Source: BTRG01 sp036986275 (GTDB lineage: Bacteria > Pseudomonadota > Gammaproteobacteria > Acidiferrobacterales > SZUA-150). From it: DNA of 24,351 nucleotides. The notes beneath the pieces are model-generated. The model saw only the letters and a list, made by a program, of their open reading frames with translations, searched no databases and was not told where the DNA came from. The DNA lies in the NCBI GenBank assembly GCA_036986275.1, contig BTRG01000041.1:1-24351 (forward strand), in the 5' to 3' direction. A program made the translations under genes and the position numbers. Below, one piece after another: positions 1 through 8,200 of the stretch; position 1 is the stretch's first letter, and the number at the start of each line of letters is the position of its first letter.

Positions 1-116
1 GTTAAATCTGTTTATCCGGAGAGACCTGATGGCACTACTGAGAGGTGATCCACCGGACAAGGCAGACCAGAAAAACAATCGTCAGTTGGTGTTGGTATGA
101 ATTTGTGGGACAGTAG

Positions 117-169
117 TGGGTAGAACCCGATTGATGCGGTTCGCGGGCTCACCGCATCCTACGTGAACT
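117..169 (-). repeat. Dispersed palindromic repeat, copy 1
   Basis: Read on the minus strand, this copy holds an 8-bp inverted repeat, GATGCGGT paired with ACCGCATC, around a 10-base loop, followed by ATCGGGTT-like sequence. The copy at 283-334 is nearly identical, differing by one inserted base and one substitution near the end. Four more relatives lie at 11.5-11.9 kb. It is intergenic and non-coding. Its role is unknown. Confidence 0.8.
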
Positions 170-183
170 GTATGAGTAGAGCC

Positions 184-211
184 CCCGGATTGCGCTATCG
201 CTGCATCCGGG
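184..211. repeat. REP-like palindrome
   Basis: A 7-bp inverted repeat, CCCGGAT with ATCCGGG, encloses a 14-base loop and is followed by GCTACG. This resembles the short extragenic palindromes common in gammaproteobacterial genomes. Only one copy is seen in the window, so the assignment rests on general resemblance. Confidence 0.55.
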
Positions 212-237
212 CTACGCGAATCCAATAAATTATGACT

Positions 238-260
238 CCTTCCCCCTGGAAGGGGGAAGG
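238..260. repeat. Perfect 10-bp inverted repeat (CCTTCCCCCT / AGGGGGAAGG)
   Basis: A perfect 10-bp stem with a 3-base loop, followed by a G-rich stretch (GGGATGGGGGTGG). It sits between two copies of the dispersed repeat. It resembles a widespread proteobacterial intergenic repeat type. It could form a hairpin but has no T-run, so it is not a standard terminator. Confidence 0.5.
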
Positions 261-282
261 CTGGGATGGGGGTGGCTCTCTA

Positions 283-334
283 TGGGTAGACCCGATTGAT
301 GCGGTTCGCGGGCTCACCGCATCCTACGTGAGCT
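283..334 (-). repeat. Dispersed palindromic repeat, copy 2
   Basis: Near-identical direct copy of the element at 117-169, with the same GATGCGGT/ACCGCATC stem on the minus strand. It lies about 40 bp past the 3' end of algC. No poly-T tract follows it on either strand. Confidence 0.8.
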
Positions 335-371
335 ATGCTAACCCGACGTTCAGCTATCCCGGCGCCTTTTT

Positions 372-1766
372 TCAGAAGGGCAGTTCCACCTGTGGTCTGA
401 CGCTCAGGATCAATGCGCGGAACTGGTCCTGTATGCGTTGCAGGGCGTCTTCGTTCAGAGCCTCGAAACGTAGCACTAGTACCGGCGTGGTGTTGGAGGC
501 GCGCACCAGTCCCCAGCCGTCTTCGAAGTCTACCCGTAGTCCATCTATTGTGGTGATTTCGGCGCCGGGAAAGTCCGCCTTGGCCAGCAGTGCCTTGATG
601 GCGCTGTGGTGTTCACCTTCCTCGAACTTGATTTGTAACTCAGGTGTGTTGACGGTATCCGGGAGTGAGGCAAACACTTCGGCGGGTGTGCGGTCGTCTC
701 TGGACAGAATCTCCAGCAAGCGTGCCGCGGTATAGAGCCCGTCATCAAAGCCATACCAGCGTTCCTTGAAGAAGGTATGGCCGCTCATTTCGCCGGCCAG
801 TAAGGCGCCGGTTTCCTTCATCTTGGCCTTGATCAACGAATGCCCGGTCTTCCACATCAAGGGCCGGCCCCCGGCATCGCGTATGGCCGAGTCCAGTGTG
901 CGCGAACACTTGATGTCATAAATAATTTCAGCGCCGGGATTGCGTGACAACACATCACGTGCATAGAGATGCATTTGCCTGTCGGGCCAGATGATATTTC
1001 CGTCCGGTGAAATCACGCCGAGGCGGTCGCCGTCACCATCGAAGGCCAGGCCCACGTCGATGTCATCGTTATTTTTTACGTTCTCAATCAATTCCGCAAG
1101 ATTCTTCGGTTGGCTGGGATCGGGATGATGGTTGGGGAAATTCCCATCGATGTCACAATACATTTCCACCACGTCACAGCCCATGGCGCGCAGCAGTTGT
1201 GGCGCCAGTTCGCCGGCGACACCGTTGCCACAATCGACAATGACTTTCATGGGTCGTGCCAGTTTCACATCAGAGACAATGCGTTCGACGTAAGCGGCCC
1301 TGACATCCTCTTGGGTGATCCTGCCATCGCCCTGTGTCAGGTCGCCATTGACCAGACGTTCACGAAGGCCTTGTATGGCATCGCCGGAGAGGGTCTCTCC
1401 CGCCAACACCATCTTGAAGCCGTTATAATCGGGTGGGTTATGACTGCCAGTGACACTGACTCCGGAGCCGGCCTGCAGTTGATGTATCGCAAAGTACAAC
1501 ACCGGTGTCGGCACCATGCCGATATCGATCACATGGCAGCCCGTGCTGGCAAGACCCTTGGCCAGTGCAGCCGTGAGATCGGGACCGGAGAGGCGTCCGT
1601 CACGACCGACGACAACAGTGTTTGCCCCGCGCGCCAGGGACTCACTGCCGACGGCCTGACCAATGTTAAAAGCGATTTCCGCGTTCAGTGTCTTGCCGAC
1701 GATACCGCGTATGTCATAGGCCTTGAAGATCTCCCGTGGGAGGTGCTGTGCAATGGGCGTGCTCAA
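372..1766 (-). CDS. algC: Phosphomannomutase/phosphoglucomutase
   Basis: Interconverts mannose-6-P/mannose-1-P and glucose-6-P/glucose-1-P in the cytoplasm, feeding exopolysaccharide and LPS precursors. The 464-residue product matches Pseudomonas AlgC (463) along its length. Visible landmarks are the phosphoserine loop TGSHNP (Ser108), the metal loop DGDGDR (243-248), the sugar-binding GEMSGH (325-330) and the phosphate-binding RASNTTP (422-428). I place the start at a TTG (1764-1766): an AGGA lies 8 bases upstream and the reading MSTPIAQHLPREIFKAYDIR aligns with AlgC. The ATG at 1883 would add 39 unrelated residues and run into dut. It is last in the coaBC-dut-algC set, 49 bp after dut. Confidence 0.95.
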   Translation of the reverse strand: MSTPIAQHLPREIFKAYDIRGIVGKTLNAEIAFNIGQAVGSESLARGANTVVVGRDGRLSGPDLTAALAKGLASTGCHVIDIGMVPTPVLYFAIHQLQAGSGVSVTGSHNPPDYNGFKMVLAGETLSGDAIQGLRERLVNGDLTQGDGRITQEDVRAAYVERIVSDVKLARPMKVIVDCGNGVAGELAPQLLRAMGCDVVEMYCDIDGNFPNHHPDPSQPKNLAELIENVKNNDDIDVGLAFDGDGDRLGVISPDGNIIWPDRQMHLYARDVLSRNPGAEIIYDIKCSRTLDSAIRDAGGRPLMWKTGHSLIKAKMKETGALLAGEMSGHTFFKERWYGFDDGLYTAARLLEILSRDDRTPAEVFASLPDTVNTPELQIKFEEGEHHSAIKALLAKADFPGAEITTIDGLRVDFEDGWGLVRASNTTPVLVLRFEALNEDALQRIQDQFRALILSVRPQVELPF

Positions 1767-1815
1767 TGCTGAAATCCTTTTTATGCGTGTTGTCAGTAAA
1801 GCGTAGTTTGGGTGC

Positions 1816-2271
1816 TTATTTCTTGCCAGTATGGCCAAAGCCACCGGCGCCCCTTTCGCTATGGCTGAATTCTTCAACGACATCGAAGTGGGCCTGGACC
1901 ACGGGCACGAAGATCATTTGGGCAATGCGATCACCGGGTTCTATCGTGAAGGGTTCCGAGCCACGGTTCCACATGGAGACAAAGACCTGGCCCTGATAGT
2001 CCGAGTCAATCAGGCCGACGAGATTGCCCAGCACAATGCCGTGTTTATGCCCCAGCCCCGAGCGTGGTAATAGCATGGCCGCCAGATTGGGGTCATCCAG
2101 GTGTATGGCGATGCCAGTGGGGATTAAATGGGTCTCACCCGGGTCCATGTGCAGGTGCTCGTCCAGACAGGCGCGCAAGTCCAATCCGGCGGAGCCTTCG
2201 GTGGCGTAATCGGGGAGCGGGAATTCTTTACCGACGCGCGCGTCGAGTATTTTGACTTGTACGGTTTGCAT
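1816..2271 (-). CDS. dut: dUTP diphosphatase (dUTPase)
   Basis: Hydrolyses dUTP to dUMP and pyrophosphate, keeping uracil out of DNA and supplying dTMP synthesis. The 151-residue product has all five motifs of the trimeric dUTPase family: EGSAGLDLRA (25-34), LLPRSGLGHKHG (67-78), GLIDSDYQG with the catalytic Asp near 91, GDRIAQM (113-119) and the C-terminal RGAGGFGHTGK (140-150). The chosen ATG follows GAGGG by a few bases and gives the normal family length. A 39-codon upstream extension has no family resemblance. The start lies inside the 3' end of coaBC (44-bp overlap), so the two are probably translationally coupled. Confidence 0.96.
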   Translation of the reverse strand: MQTVQVKILDARVGKEFPLPDYATEGSAGLDLRACLDEHLHMDPGETHLIPTGIAIHLDDPNLAAMLLPRSGLGHKHGIVLGNLVGLIDSDYQGQVFVSMWNRGSEPFTIEPGDRIAQMIFVPVVQAHFDVVEEFSHSERGAGGFGHTGKK

Positions 2272-3460
2272 AAACCCTCTTGGCAATATGATGTATGAGT
2301 GTGCGCGCCAGCCGGTGTTTGGACTGCCGCGGTAAGTGTATGGTCTCTTGGTGGTCAATAATGGTGAGTTCATTATTGTCTGTATCAAAGCCGGTGCCGG
2401 CCTGTCCGATGGCGTTGGCGACTATCATGTCTATTTTTTTATTTTTCAGTTTATCTCTGGCATAGGCCTCGAGATTTTTTGTTTCCGCTGCAAAGCCGAC
2501 GGTATAGGGGGCCGCATCCAGGGCCGCGACACAGGCGAGGATGTCAGGGTTTCTCACCAGTTCCAGCGTCAGGCGTTCGCTGTCTTTTTTGATTTTTTGT
2601 GTCGCCACGCTGGCCGGGCGGTAATCGGCGACGGCCGCCACAGCGATAAAAATATCCTGCCCTTCAACATTGGCCAGCACGGCCTGGTGCATGTCCGCGG
2701 CGCTGCTGACGCGCTGGCTGCGTATTCGATCCGGGTCGGGCAGGGCGGTGGGGCCGGAAATGAGTGTGACCTCGGCACCGGCTTCCGCCGCGGCCATGGC
2801 CACGGCATAGCCCATTTTGCCCGAGCTTTTATTGGTCAGGCCACGTACCGGGTCTATGGCTTCCCACGTTGGACCGGCCGTGACCATCACTTTCAGCCCA
2901 TTCAGAACGCCGGTGGCAAAGACTTTCTCGGTGTGCGCCAACAGCTCCAGGGGTTCCAGCATACGGCCCTCACCGGTCTCGCCACAGGCCTGATCACCCG
3001 TGCCGGGTCCCCAGAGGGCAATGCCCCGTGCACACAGTGTTTCTATATTGGCCTGCGTGGCGGCGTTGTCCCACATCTGTTGGTTCATGGCCGGGGCCAC
3101 GGCGACAGGGGCTTGCATGGCCAGACAGAGTGTACTTAATAGATCGTCGGCACGGCCTTGCGCCAGTTTGGCGATGAAGTTGGCGGTGGCAGGGGCGACC
3201 AGCACCACATCGGCCCAGCGCGCCAGCGCAATATGATCCATACCTGTCTCGCTGTCCTCGCTGACGAGCTGGCGGTAAACCGGATGACCGCTGACGGTTT
3301 GCAGGGTCAGCGGTGTAATAAAGTCTTCGGCGGTACGGGTCATGACGACGCGTACCTCGGCGCCGGCCTCGCGCAGGCGACGGACAAGATCGGCGCTTTT
3401 ATAGGCGGCAATGCCACCGGTAATACCTACCAGTACCCGTTTATTGATCAAAGATGCCAT
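2228..3460 (-). CDS. coaBC: Bifunctional phosphopantothenoylcysteine decarboxylase / phosphopantothenate-cysteine ligase
   Basis: Carries out two consecutive steps of coenzyme A synthesis: CTP-dependent joining of 4'-phosphopantothenate to cysteine (CoaB), then FMN-dependent decarboxylation to 4'-phosphopantetheine (CoaC). The 410-residue product has an N-terminal flavoprotein CoaC domain with GGIAAYK (15-21), the catalytic His76, PAMN (123-126) and the substrate-lid Cys159 in GDQACGETG. The C-terminal CoaB domain begins at about 190 with TAGPTWEAIDPVR and carries the KIKK lysine cluster (289-292). The start matches E. coli CoaBC, but no ribosome binding site precedes it. A well-spaced promoter ends 8 bases before the ATG, which suggests a leaderless mRNA. 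Head of the coaBC-dut-algC set, divergent from radC. Confidence 0.96.
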   Translation of the reverse strand: MASLINKRVLVGITGGIAAYKSADLVRRLREAGAEVRVVMTRTAEDFITPLTLQTVSGHPVYRQLVSEDSETGMDHIALARWADVVLVAPATANFIAKLAQGRADDLLSTLCLAMQAPVAVAPAMNQQMWDNAATQANIETLCARGIALWGPGTGDQACGETGEGRMLEPLELLAHTEKVFATGVLNGLKVMVTAGPTWEAIDPVRGLTNKSSGKMGYAVAMAAAEAGAEVTLISGPTALPDPDRIRSQRVSSAADMHQAVLANVEGQDIFIAVAAVADYRPASVATQKIKKDSERLTLELVRNPDILACVAALDAAPYTVGFAAETKNLEAYARDKLKNKKIDMIVANAIGQAGTGFDTDNNELTIIDHQETIHLPRQSKHRLARTLIHHIAKRVYANRTSQNTRRARR

Positions 3461-3467
3461 GTGCTAG

Positions 3468-3496
3468 AGTGTACTTGGCTAACAGCCGGGTCGCAA
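3468..3496 (-). promoter_or_regulatory. Candidate sigma-70 promoter for coaBC
   Basis: On the minus strand, TTGCGA (3491-3496) and TACACT (3468-3473) are separated by exactly 17 bases. The expected transcription start, 6-8 bases further, falls on or next to the coaBC start codon at 3460. This would give an mRNA with essentially no leader, consistent with the missing Shine-Dalgarno. Predicted by eye only. Confidence 0.5.
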
Positions 3497-3548
3497 AATT
3501 GACCCGCATTCTTATTTGACGACGGCGCAATCACACAAGGAGGTGTGT

Positions 3549-4223
3549 ATGGCGATAACGGACTGGCCGCTGTATGAGCGGCCGCGTGAAAAGTTACTGG
3601 CCCGTGGTCCTGAGGCCTTGTCTGACGCTGAATTGCTGGCCATCTTTCTGCGTACTGGAGTACCCGGCAAGACAGCGCTGGATCTGGCCCGCGATCTCCT
3701 GAGTCAATTTGGTAACTTGCGGGCATTGCTGGCGGCATCGCAACCGGCCTTTTGTTCGGCCGCCGGACTGGGTCAAGCCAAATATGCCCAGTTGCAGGCG
3801 GTGCTGGAAATGGGGCGGCGCTATCTGGCCGAAACCCTGGAGCGGGGAGAGGCCTTGTGCTCGCCCCAGGATACCCGTCGCTATCTGACAGCACGTCTGC
3901 GGGACAGGACCCAGGAGGTGTTTTGCGGGCTGTTTCTGGATAATCGTCACCGGGTGCTGGCCTTTGAGGAGTTGTTTCAGGGCACGCTGAATGGCGCCGC
4001 GGTCTATCCGCGTGAAGTGGTCAAGCGGGCGCTGACACATAATGCCGCAGCCCTGATTTTTGCCCATAATCACCCCAGTGGTGTATCCGAACCCAGCCAG
4101 GCCGATGAGACCATTACCCGGCGCCTGAAGGCGGCCCTGGAACTGGTGGATATACGGGTACTGGATCATTTCGTGGTCGGCGAGGGTGAGCCGGTGTCGC
4201 TGGCGGAGCGGGGTTGTTTGTAG
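3549..4223 (+). CDS. radC: RadC family JAMM/MPN+ domain protein
   Basis: Member of the RadC/YicR family. It was once thought to be a DNA-repair factor, but its biochemical role is unsettled. The 224 residues comprise an N-terminal helix-hairpin-helix region (to about 95, including AAGLGQAKYAQLQ) and a C-terminal MPN+ metalloprotease-like domain. The latter has the metal-binding pattern H173-N-H175-PSG...D186, seen as HNHPSGVSEPSQAD. The ATG follows AAGGAGG by 5 bases; an upstream in-frame start lies before this ribosome binding site and is rejected. It is divergent from coaBC across an 88-bp gap, the usual gammaproteobacterial arrangement. Confidence 0.93.
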   Translation: MAITDWPLYERPREKLLARGPEALSDAELLAIFLRTGVPGKTALDLARDLLSQFGNLRALLAASQPAFCSAAGLGQAKYAQLQAVLEMGRRYLAETLERGEALCSPQDTRRYLTARLRDRTQEVFCGLFLDNRHRVLAFEELFQGTLNGAAVYPREVVKRALTHNAAALIFAHNHPSGVSEPSQADETITRRLKAALELVDIRVLDHFVVGEGEPVSLAERGCL

Positions 4224-4297
4224 GACGGCTGCCTGATCAATGCCCCTTTTTCCGCTGGGACGGTGACGTTTGAGGGCTACACAGGGCCGCCGGATTC

Positions 4298-4306
4298 TGG
4301 TATAAA
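4298..4306 (+). promoter_or_regulatory. Candidate extended -10 promoter for rpmB-rpmG
   Basis: TGGTATAAA fits an extended -10 element (TGn plus TATAAA), 47 bp before rpmB. No convincing -35 hexamer stands 16-18 bases upstream, which is tolerated by extended -10 promoters. Confidence 0.4.
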
Positions 4307-4353
4307 GCCCACCCTTCCGGTGCCTTGTGGCCGGGTATTCAGGAGCAAGAGAG

Positions 4354-4590
4354 ATGTCCAAGGTTTGTCAGGTTACGGGCAAGCGCCCCATGAGCGGAAA
4401 CAATGTTTCCCATGCAAATAACAGGACCCGCCGCCGGTTTCTGCCGAATCTCCATTGGCGCAGATTGTGGGTAGAGAGTGAGCGGCGTTTTGTGCGCTTG
4501 CGTCTTTCGCATCAGGGTTTGCGTATTATTGATAAAAAGGGCATAGATGCCGTGCTGGCGGACATGCGTGCCCGCGGTGAGAAGATTTAA
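4354..4590 (+). CDS. rpmB: Large ribosomal subunit protein bL28
   Basis: Structural protein of the 50S subunit. The 78-residue product begins MSKVCQVTGKRP and is basic throughout, matching the proteobacterial bL28 that lacks the paired zinc-binding cysteines (only Cys5 is present). The ATG follows AGGAG by 8 bases; an in-frame start nine codons upstream lies before that site. It is followed 11 bases later by rpmG in the standard rpmB-rpmG pair. Confidence 0.97.
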   Translation: MSKVCQVTGKRPMSGNNVSHANNRTRRRFLPNLHWRRLWVESERRFVRLRLSHQGLRIIDKKGIDAVLADMRARGEKI

Positions 4591-4601
4591 GGGGACGGAT
4601 T

Positions 4602-4769
4602 ATGGCCAAATCAGTACGTGAAAAGATCAAATTGGTGTCCAGTGCCGGTACCGGCCATTTCTATACCACCACCAAGAACAAGCGCAACATGCCTGACAAG
4701 ATGGAAATGAAGAAGTATGACCCCAGGGTGCGCAAGCACGTGATGTACAAGGAATCCAAGATTAAGTAA
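4602..4769 (+). CDS. rpmG: Large ribosomal subunit protein bL33
   Basis: Structural protein of the 50S subunit. The 55-residue product reads MAKSVREKIKLVSSAGTGHF at its start and ends HVMYKESKIK, matching bL33 end to end. It is the zinc-free form with no cysteines. GGGGA lies just upstream of the ATG. It is the second gene of the rpmB-rpmG operon, followed by a strong intrinsic terminator. Confidence 0.97.
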   Translation: MAKSVREKIKLVSSAGTGHFYTTTKNKRNMPDKMEMKKYDPRVRKHVMYKESKIK

Positions 4770-4797
4770 TTCCGGCGATCTTCTGGTGCAGATACCC

Positions 4798-4829
4798 GGC
4801 CCGCCCCTGATACAGGGGCGGGCCTTTTT
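4798..4829 (+). terminator. Rho-independent terminator of rpmB-rpmG
   Basis: A perfect 12-bp stem, GGCCCGCCCCTG with CAGGGGCGGGCC, around the loop ATA is followed directly by TTTTT. It lies 28 bp past the rpmG stop codon. Confidence 0.93.
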
Positions 4830-4966
4830 ATTGCCGGCAGCAGGTTGGATTATGAAAAATCTTCTGTGATGGGCTTTCCAGGTAGTGCCCAGATTCGATA
4901 CCCCTGCCCGTGGAACATTGGCATGGCGTTCTTAGCTATGAAAACTGGATAGCAGTTAGGCAGGAT

Positions 4967-4995
4967 AAAAAAAACCGGCCATCTAGTGACCGGCT
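4967..4995 (-). terminator. Rho-independent terminator, minus strand
   Basis: On the minus strand, AGCCGGTCA and TGGCCGGTT form a 9-bp stem (two G-U pairs) around CTAGA, followed by eight T residues. It ends a transcript coming from 5270 or from the regulator gene further upstream. It lies 285 bp past the nearest minus-strand stop codon, so the intervening RNA is not coding. Confidence 0.85.
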
Positions 4996-5270
4996 AAGAC
5001 GAGGGAGCCTTGTATACCTTAGAGGGGAGTGCCTTACTCTCCCAGCATCCTTACGTGCGCCCTGTAACGTGACTTAGACTGCCACCGAGGCGCTTGCTCC
5101 CTCTCAGGAGGAATTCATTGCAGCAAAATAAGCGGGACTGGCACCGCCCTTTTGTCCCTGTGTACCAGTCGTCCGTAAGGTACGGGCGATGCCAATCCAC
5201 GAGTGCCATCATACGGATGGGGACTTACAGATCGCTTACAAATGGGAAATTAATTCACTCAGAGGCAGGT
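4967..5270 (-). ncRNA. Candidate structured non-coding RNA
   Basis: About 300 bases without a credible gene, ending at the terminator at 4967-4995. On the minus strand, 5184-5198 and 5135-5149 form a 15-bp stem with two G-U pairs; those positions would be A-C mismatches on the plus strand, which points to transcription in the minus direction. The stem encloses an inner GTACC/GGTAC hairpin (5179-5183 with 5162-5166) whose loop carries a GGA. A second domain is closed by GAGGGAGC/GCTCCCTC (5103-5096 with 5008-5001). A TATAAT (5273-5278) lies just upstream, though without a good -35, so this may be an independent RNA or a long structured 3' UTR of the regulator gene. I do not recognise a known RNA family; several GGA motifs allow a CsrA/RsmA-binding guess only. 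Confidence 0.55.
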
Positions 5271-5279
5271 TGATTATAA

Positions 5280-8200
5280 CTATTTGTTTTTTCTGGATTT
5301 TTCGGCCAGTTTGATCGTGGCCGGGGAGGGCTCTACCCCCAGTAATGACTGGAGGGTCTGCCGGCAGCGCTGAAACGTAATCAACACATCGGCGTTTCGT
5401 CCCTGGGCGCTGTAGATTGCTAGAAGCCGCTGGTAGAGCTCTTCGGCCACGGGATCAATTTCAAGCCCGCGGCGATAGATCTCGATAGCGGCATTCTGGT
5501 CGTTAATAGACTCCCAGTGCTGGCCGGCGGCAAGCAGTTGCCGCAGAAATTTACTGTGCAGACGGTCGTGCAGGGTCAGAGACCAGGGCATGTCATTGCC
5601 GGCATCTCCCAGAAAGGGGCCCTGATAGAGCATCAGGCCCTTATTCATGCAGGCGCGTATGGTTTCTGAGTTGCCGGATCGAAGTGTGGCATCCATGCCT
5701 CCCAACAGGCGTTCGAAGGCCCAGGCATCCACCCAGCAATAGCGCGGGTCCAGCGTCAATCGTCCGTCCTGTAGCACCAGGACCTTATCGTCACCAATCA
5801 ATTTTCTTAAACGATGTAGTGTGGTATCGAAGGCGCGATGGGCGGCATCGCCATCGGCATCTGGCCACAAGGCCTCTACCAGTCGAGATTCGCTCACCTC
5901 GCGACCGCCAAAGGCGATCAGTGTTTTCAGGAGTTCCAGGGGCTTGCTTTGTGCGCGACTGCTAAAGCTAAGAGGTGTGTTGTTGCTTAAAACACTGAAG
6001 CGGCCCAGGGTAAAAATTTGTACTGCCCAGGGCCAGTTATCCAGATCAGGGTCATCCGGATCGGGGAGCAGTTTCTGGCGCAGTATCAGCTGCTTGATAT
6101 ATTCTGGTTCTATGTCCTGTTGCAGGGCAATGGTGCACAGCCATGACATGATGTCGGGACGCCACCAGGTCATGGTCATGTATCCATAGTCGGCCGCCAG
6201 AGAAAAGGCCCGTCTTAACAAGGGCAGTCCGGCATCCGTATCCTCTCGTGCGAACCGAAAGTAGGCCTCCAGCAATAGGGTATGGTATTCGATGTAGTGG
6301 CTGTTTATGTCCTGGTTAATGTTGCGCGCCTGCAAGAGATAATTGAAGGCCTGCTGGTCTTCTCCTCTCTCGAATAGTGCCTGTGCCAAAGCCATGCTGC
6401 CCAGTGTCTGCGGGAAGGGGCTGCCCGAGTCCTGCGCTCGCGCCAGGGCGCCACGGGCAAGTTCGACGGCACGCGGGTAATCTTCTTGTCGCATGGCAAG
6501 GTTGGCCGCTTGATAATGATAATGTGCGGCATCCAGTCTGCGCGCGGATTGCATGCTCTGCCCCATCAGCTTCAGCAATGTTTCACCTCTATCCAGGTCA
6601 TTGGCATTCATGGCGCCATACATTCCTTGTGCATAGAGCATAAAGTCCCATATATGGACACCGGTTTCATTGGCATGCTCCAGGCCCGCATCCATGGCGT
6701 GCAAGGATTCCTTGTTGGCCAATGTCAGCCAGTCGTACATGGATTCCATCGATCGCCATACGATTAATGTTAGCGGAGCAATATCCTTGGCCAGTGCCGC
6801 CGGCCGCAATATATCCATCACCAGGGCGGCCTTTGCCAGGTCTCCCATCCAGGAGTGATGCAAGATAAGATGATTACCCAGCATCACTCTATGGCGGATA
6901 TCCAGATCACTTTGTAAAATTTGATGTGCGCGAGCTTCCCAGAGTGGAAAATCAGGATGATGCGGTTGGCGATACACAAGGGCACTGAACATCCCTGCCG
7001 TTACCCGCGCCTGAATTTCCGGGCTGGGGAATTCCGGGCATTGTGCAAGCAGATTTTCCAGCGCTTCAATCCAGGCATCAAGGCCAGAGAAATTACCCCA
7101 CTCATAGATGTAGGTTTCTATTATTCCCGCCCAGCTCGAGTATAGTCCCGCCACATCTTCCTGGGATTCGAACAACCGGTAAGCATTTTCGTAGTATTGG
7201 CGGCTTTCAGCAAGATTAAAAGGGAGTCGGGTGGCGCCTAACCAGTATTGTAACCAAGGAGTGTTCCCCTGGAGATCGGCGGGAAGCAGCTTGATCCATC
7301 GTTCAAGAGTGGCGCCTCGCCCTTGTTCCAACAGATGTTGGGCCTGTTGCAGGCAGACCGACATCAGGTGTTGCCAGTCGCTCGCGCTGTGCAGCAACTC
7401 GACTGATTCTTCATATTGACCGTTTGCTTCCAGTATGCCTGCCGCTTCCTGGTAGGTCTGTCCGAGTTCTTCAGGTGTAAAATATTCCAGCGCTTGATTC
7501 AGCAGAAATTCCCTGAACAGAGGATGATACTGATAGGTGGCCTCGGTTTTAATATGACGTTCGGTGAAGAAGTTGTCATGCCTCAATCGTGTCAGGATCT
7601 TGCCGGCATCTTTATTCTTGGTCAGCTGTTTGCACATTGCCGTGGTCATGCTGGGAAGAAAGGCAGTGCGTAGAAGAAAGTCCTGAACGTCCGTTTCGGT
7701 CTGTTCCAGAATTTCACTGGCAAAGTAGTTAAACAGGGCATCGTTGGCGGTGTCTCCCAGATTCTGACGTATGGGCACACCACTCTTTATGCCTTCGAGC
7801 ATCATTACCAGACCGGCCGCCCAGCCTTCGGTCTTGCCATGCAGGTGTTTGAGTATCTCCCTGACCGGTTGTTTGACACCCCAGAGTCTTGCAATACCCC
7901 TGGATTCATCCGCGGTCAGGGAAAGTTCCTTCCAGCCCAGTACGGCCATATCCTGATTGGCGCGTGTGCGTGCCAGGGTGCTGGGCGGGTCCTTTCTGCT
8001 TATGCAAATCAGTGTCCCTCCCTGGGGTAACTCGGTGAGTCCGTCACGTATGGCTTCATGAATCTGGGAGTTGTTCGGCACATGCTGGTAATCGTCTATG
8101 ACGACGACAAAGGGAGATTTCAGCCTGGCGAAGATTTCCTGGAAGTAGCGACGGGAGAAGGTCGGCAGGCCCAAAAGATATTCCGGTGTCAGATGGGGCA

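Noticed and set aside
1..48. Possible C-terminal end of a protein entering the window (about 15 codons to a TGA at 46-48)
   Set aside because: Open frame to the left edge but too short to recognise any family; could be chance.
232..735. Plus-strand reading frame over the end of algC
   Set aside because: It runs antisense to a well-supported gene and starts in repeats; composition is that of a shadow frame.
1110..1772. 220-codon plus-strand frame within algC
   Set aside because: Antisense to conserved AlgC motifs; no start signal or similarity.
2336..3139. 267-codon plus-strand frame within coaBC
   Set aside because: Antisense shadow of a conserved gene with all catalytic motifs on the minus strand.
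3594..4361. 255-codon minus-strand frame across radC
   Set aside because: Opposes radC, which has a strong ribosome binding site and intact JAMM motif.
4967..5270. Known riboswitch or housekeeping RNA (6S, SRP, RNase P, tmRNA, c-di-GMP or cobalamin riboswitch)
   Set aside because: None of the defining conserved boxes of these RNAs as I know them could be found; kept only as an unclassified structured RNA.
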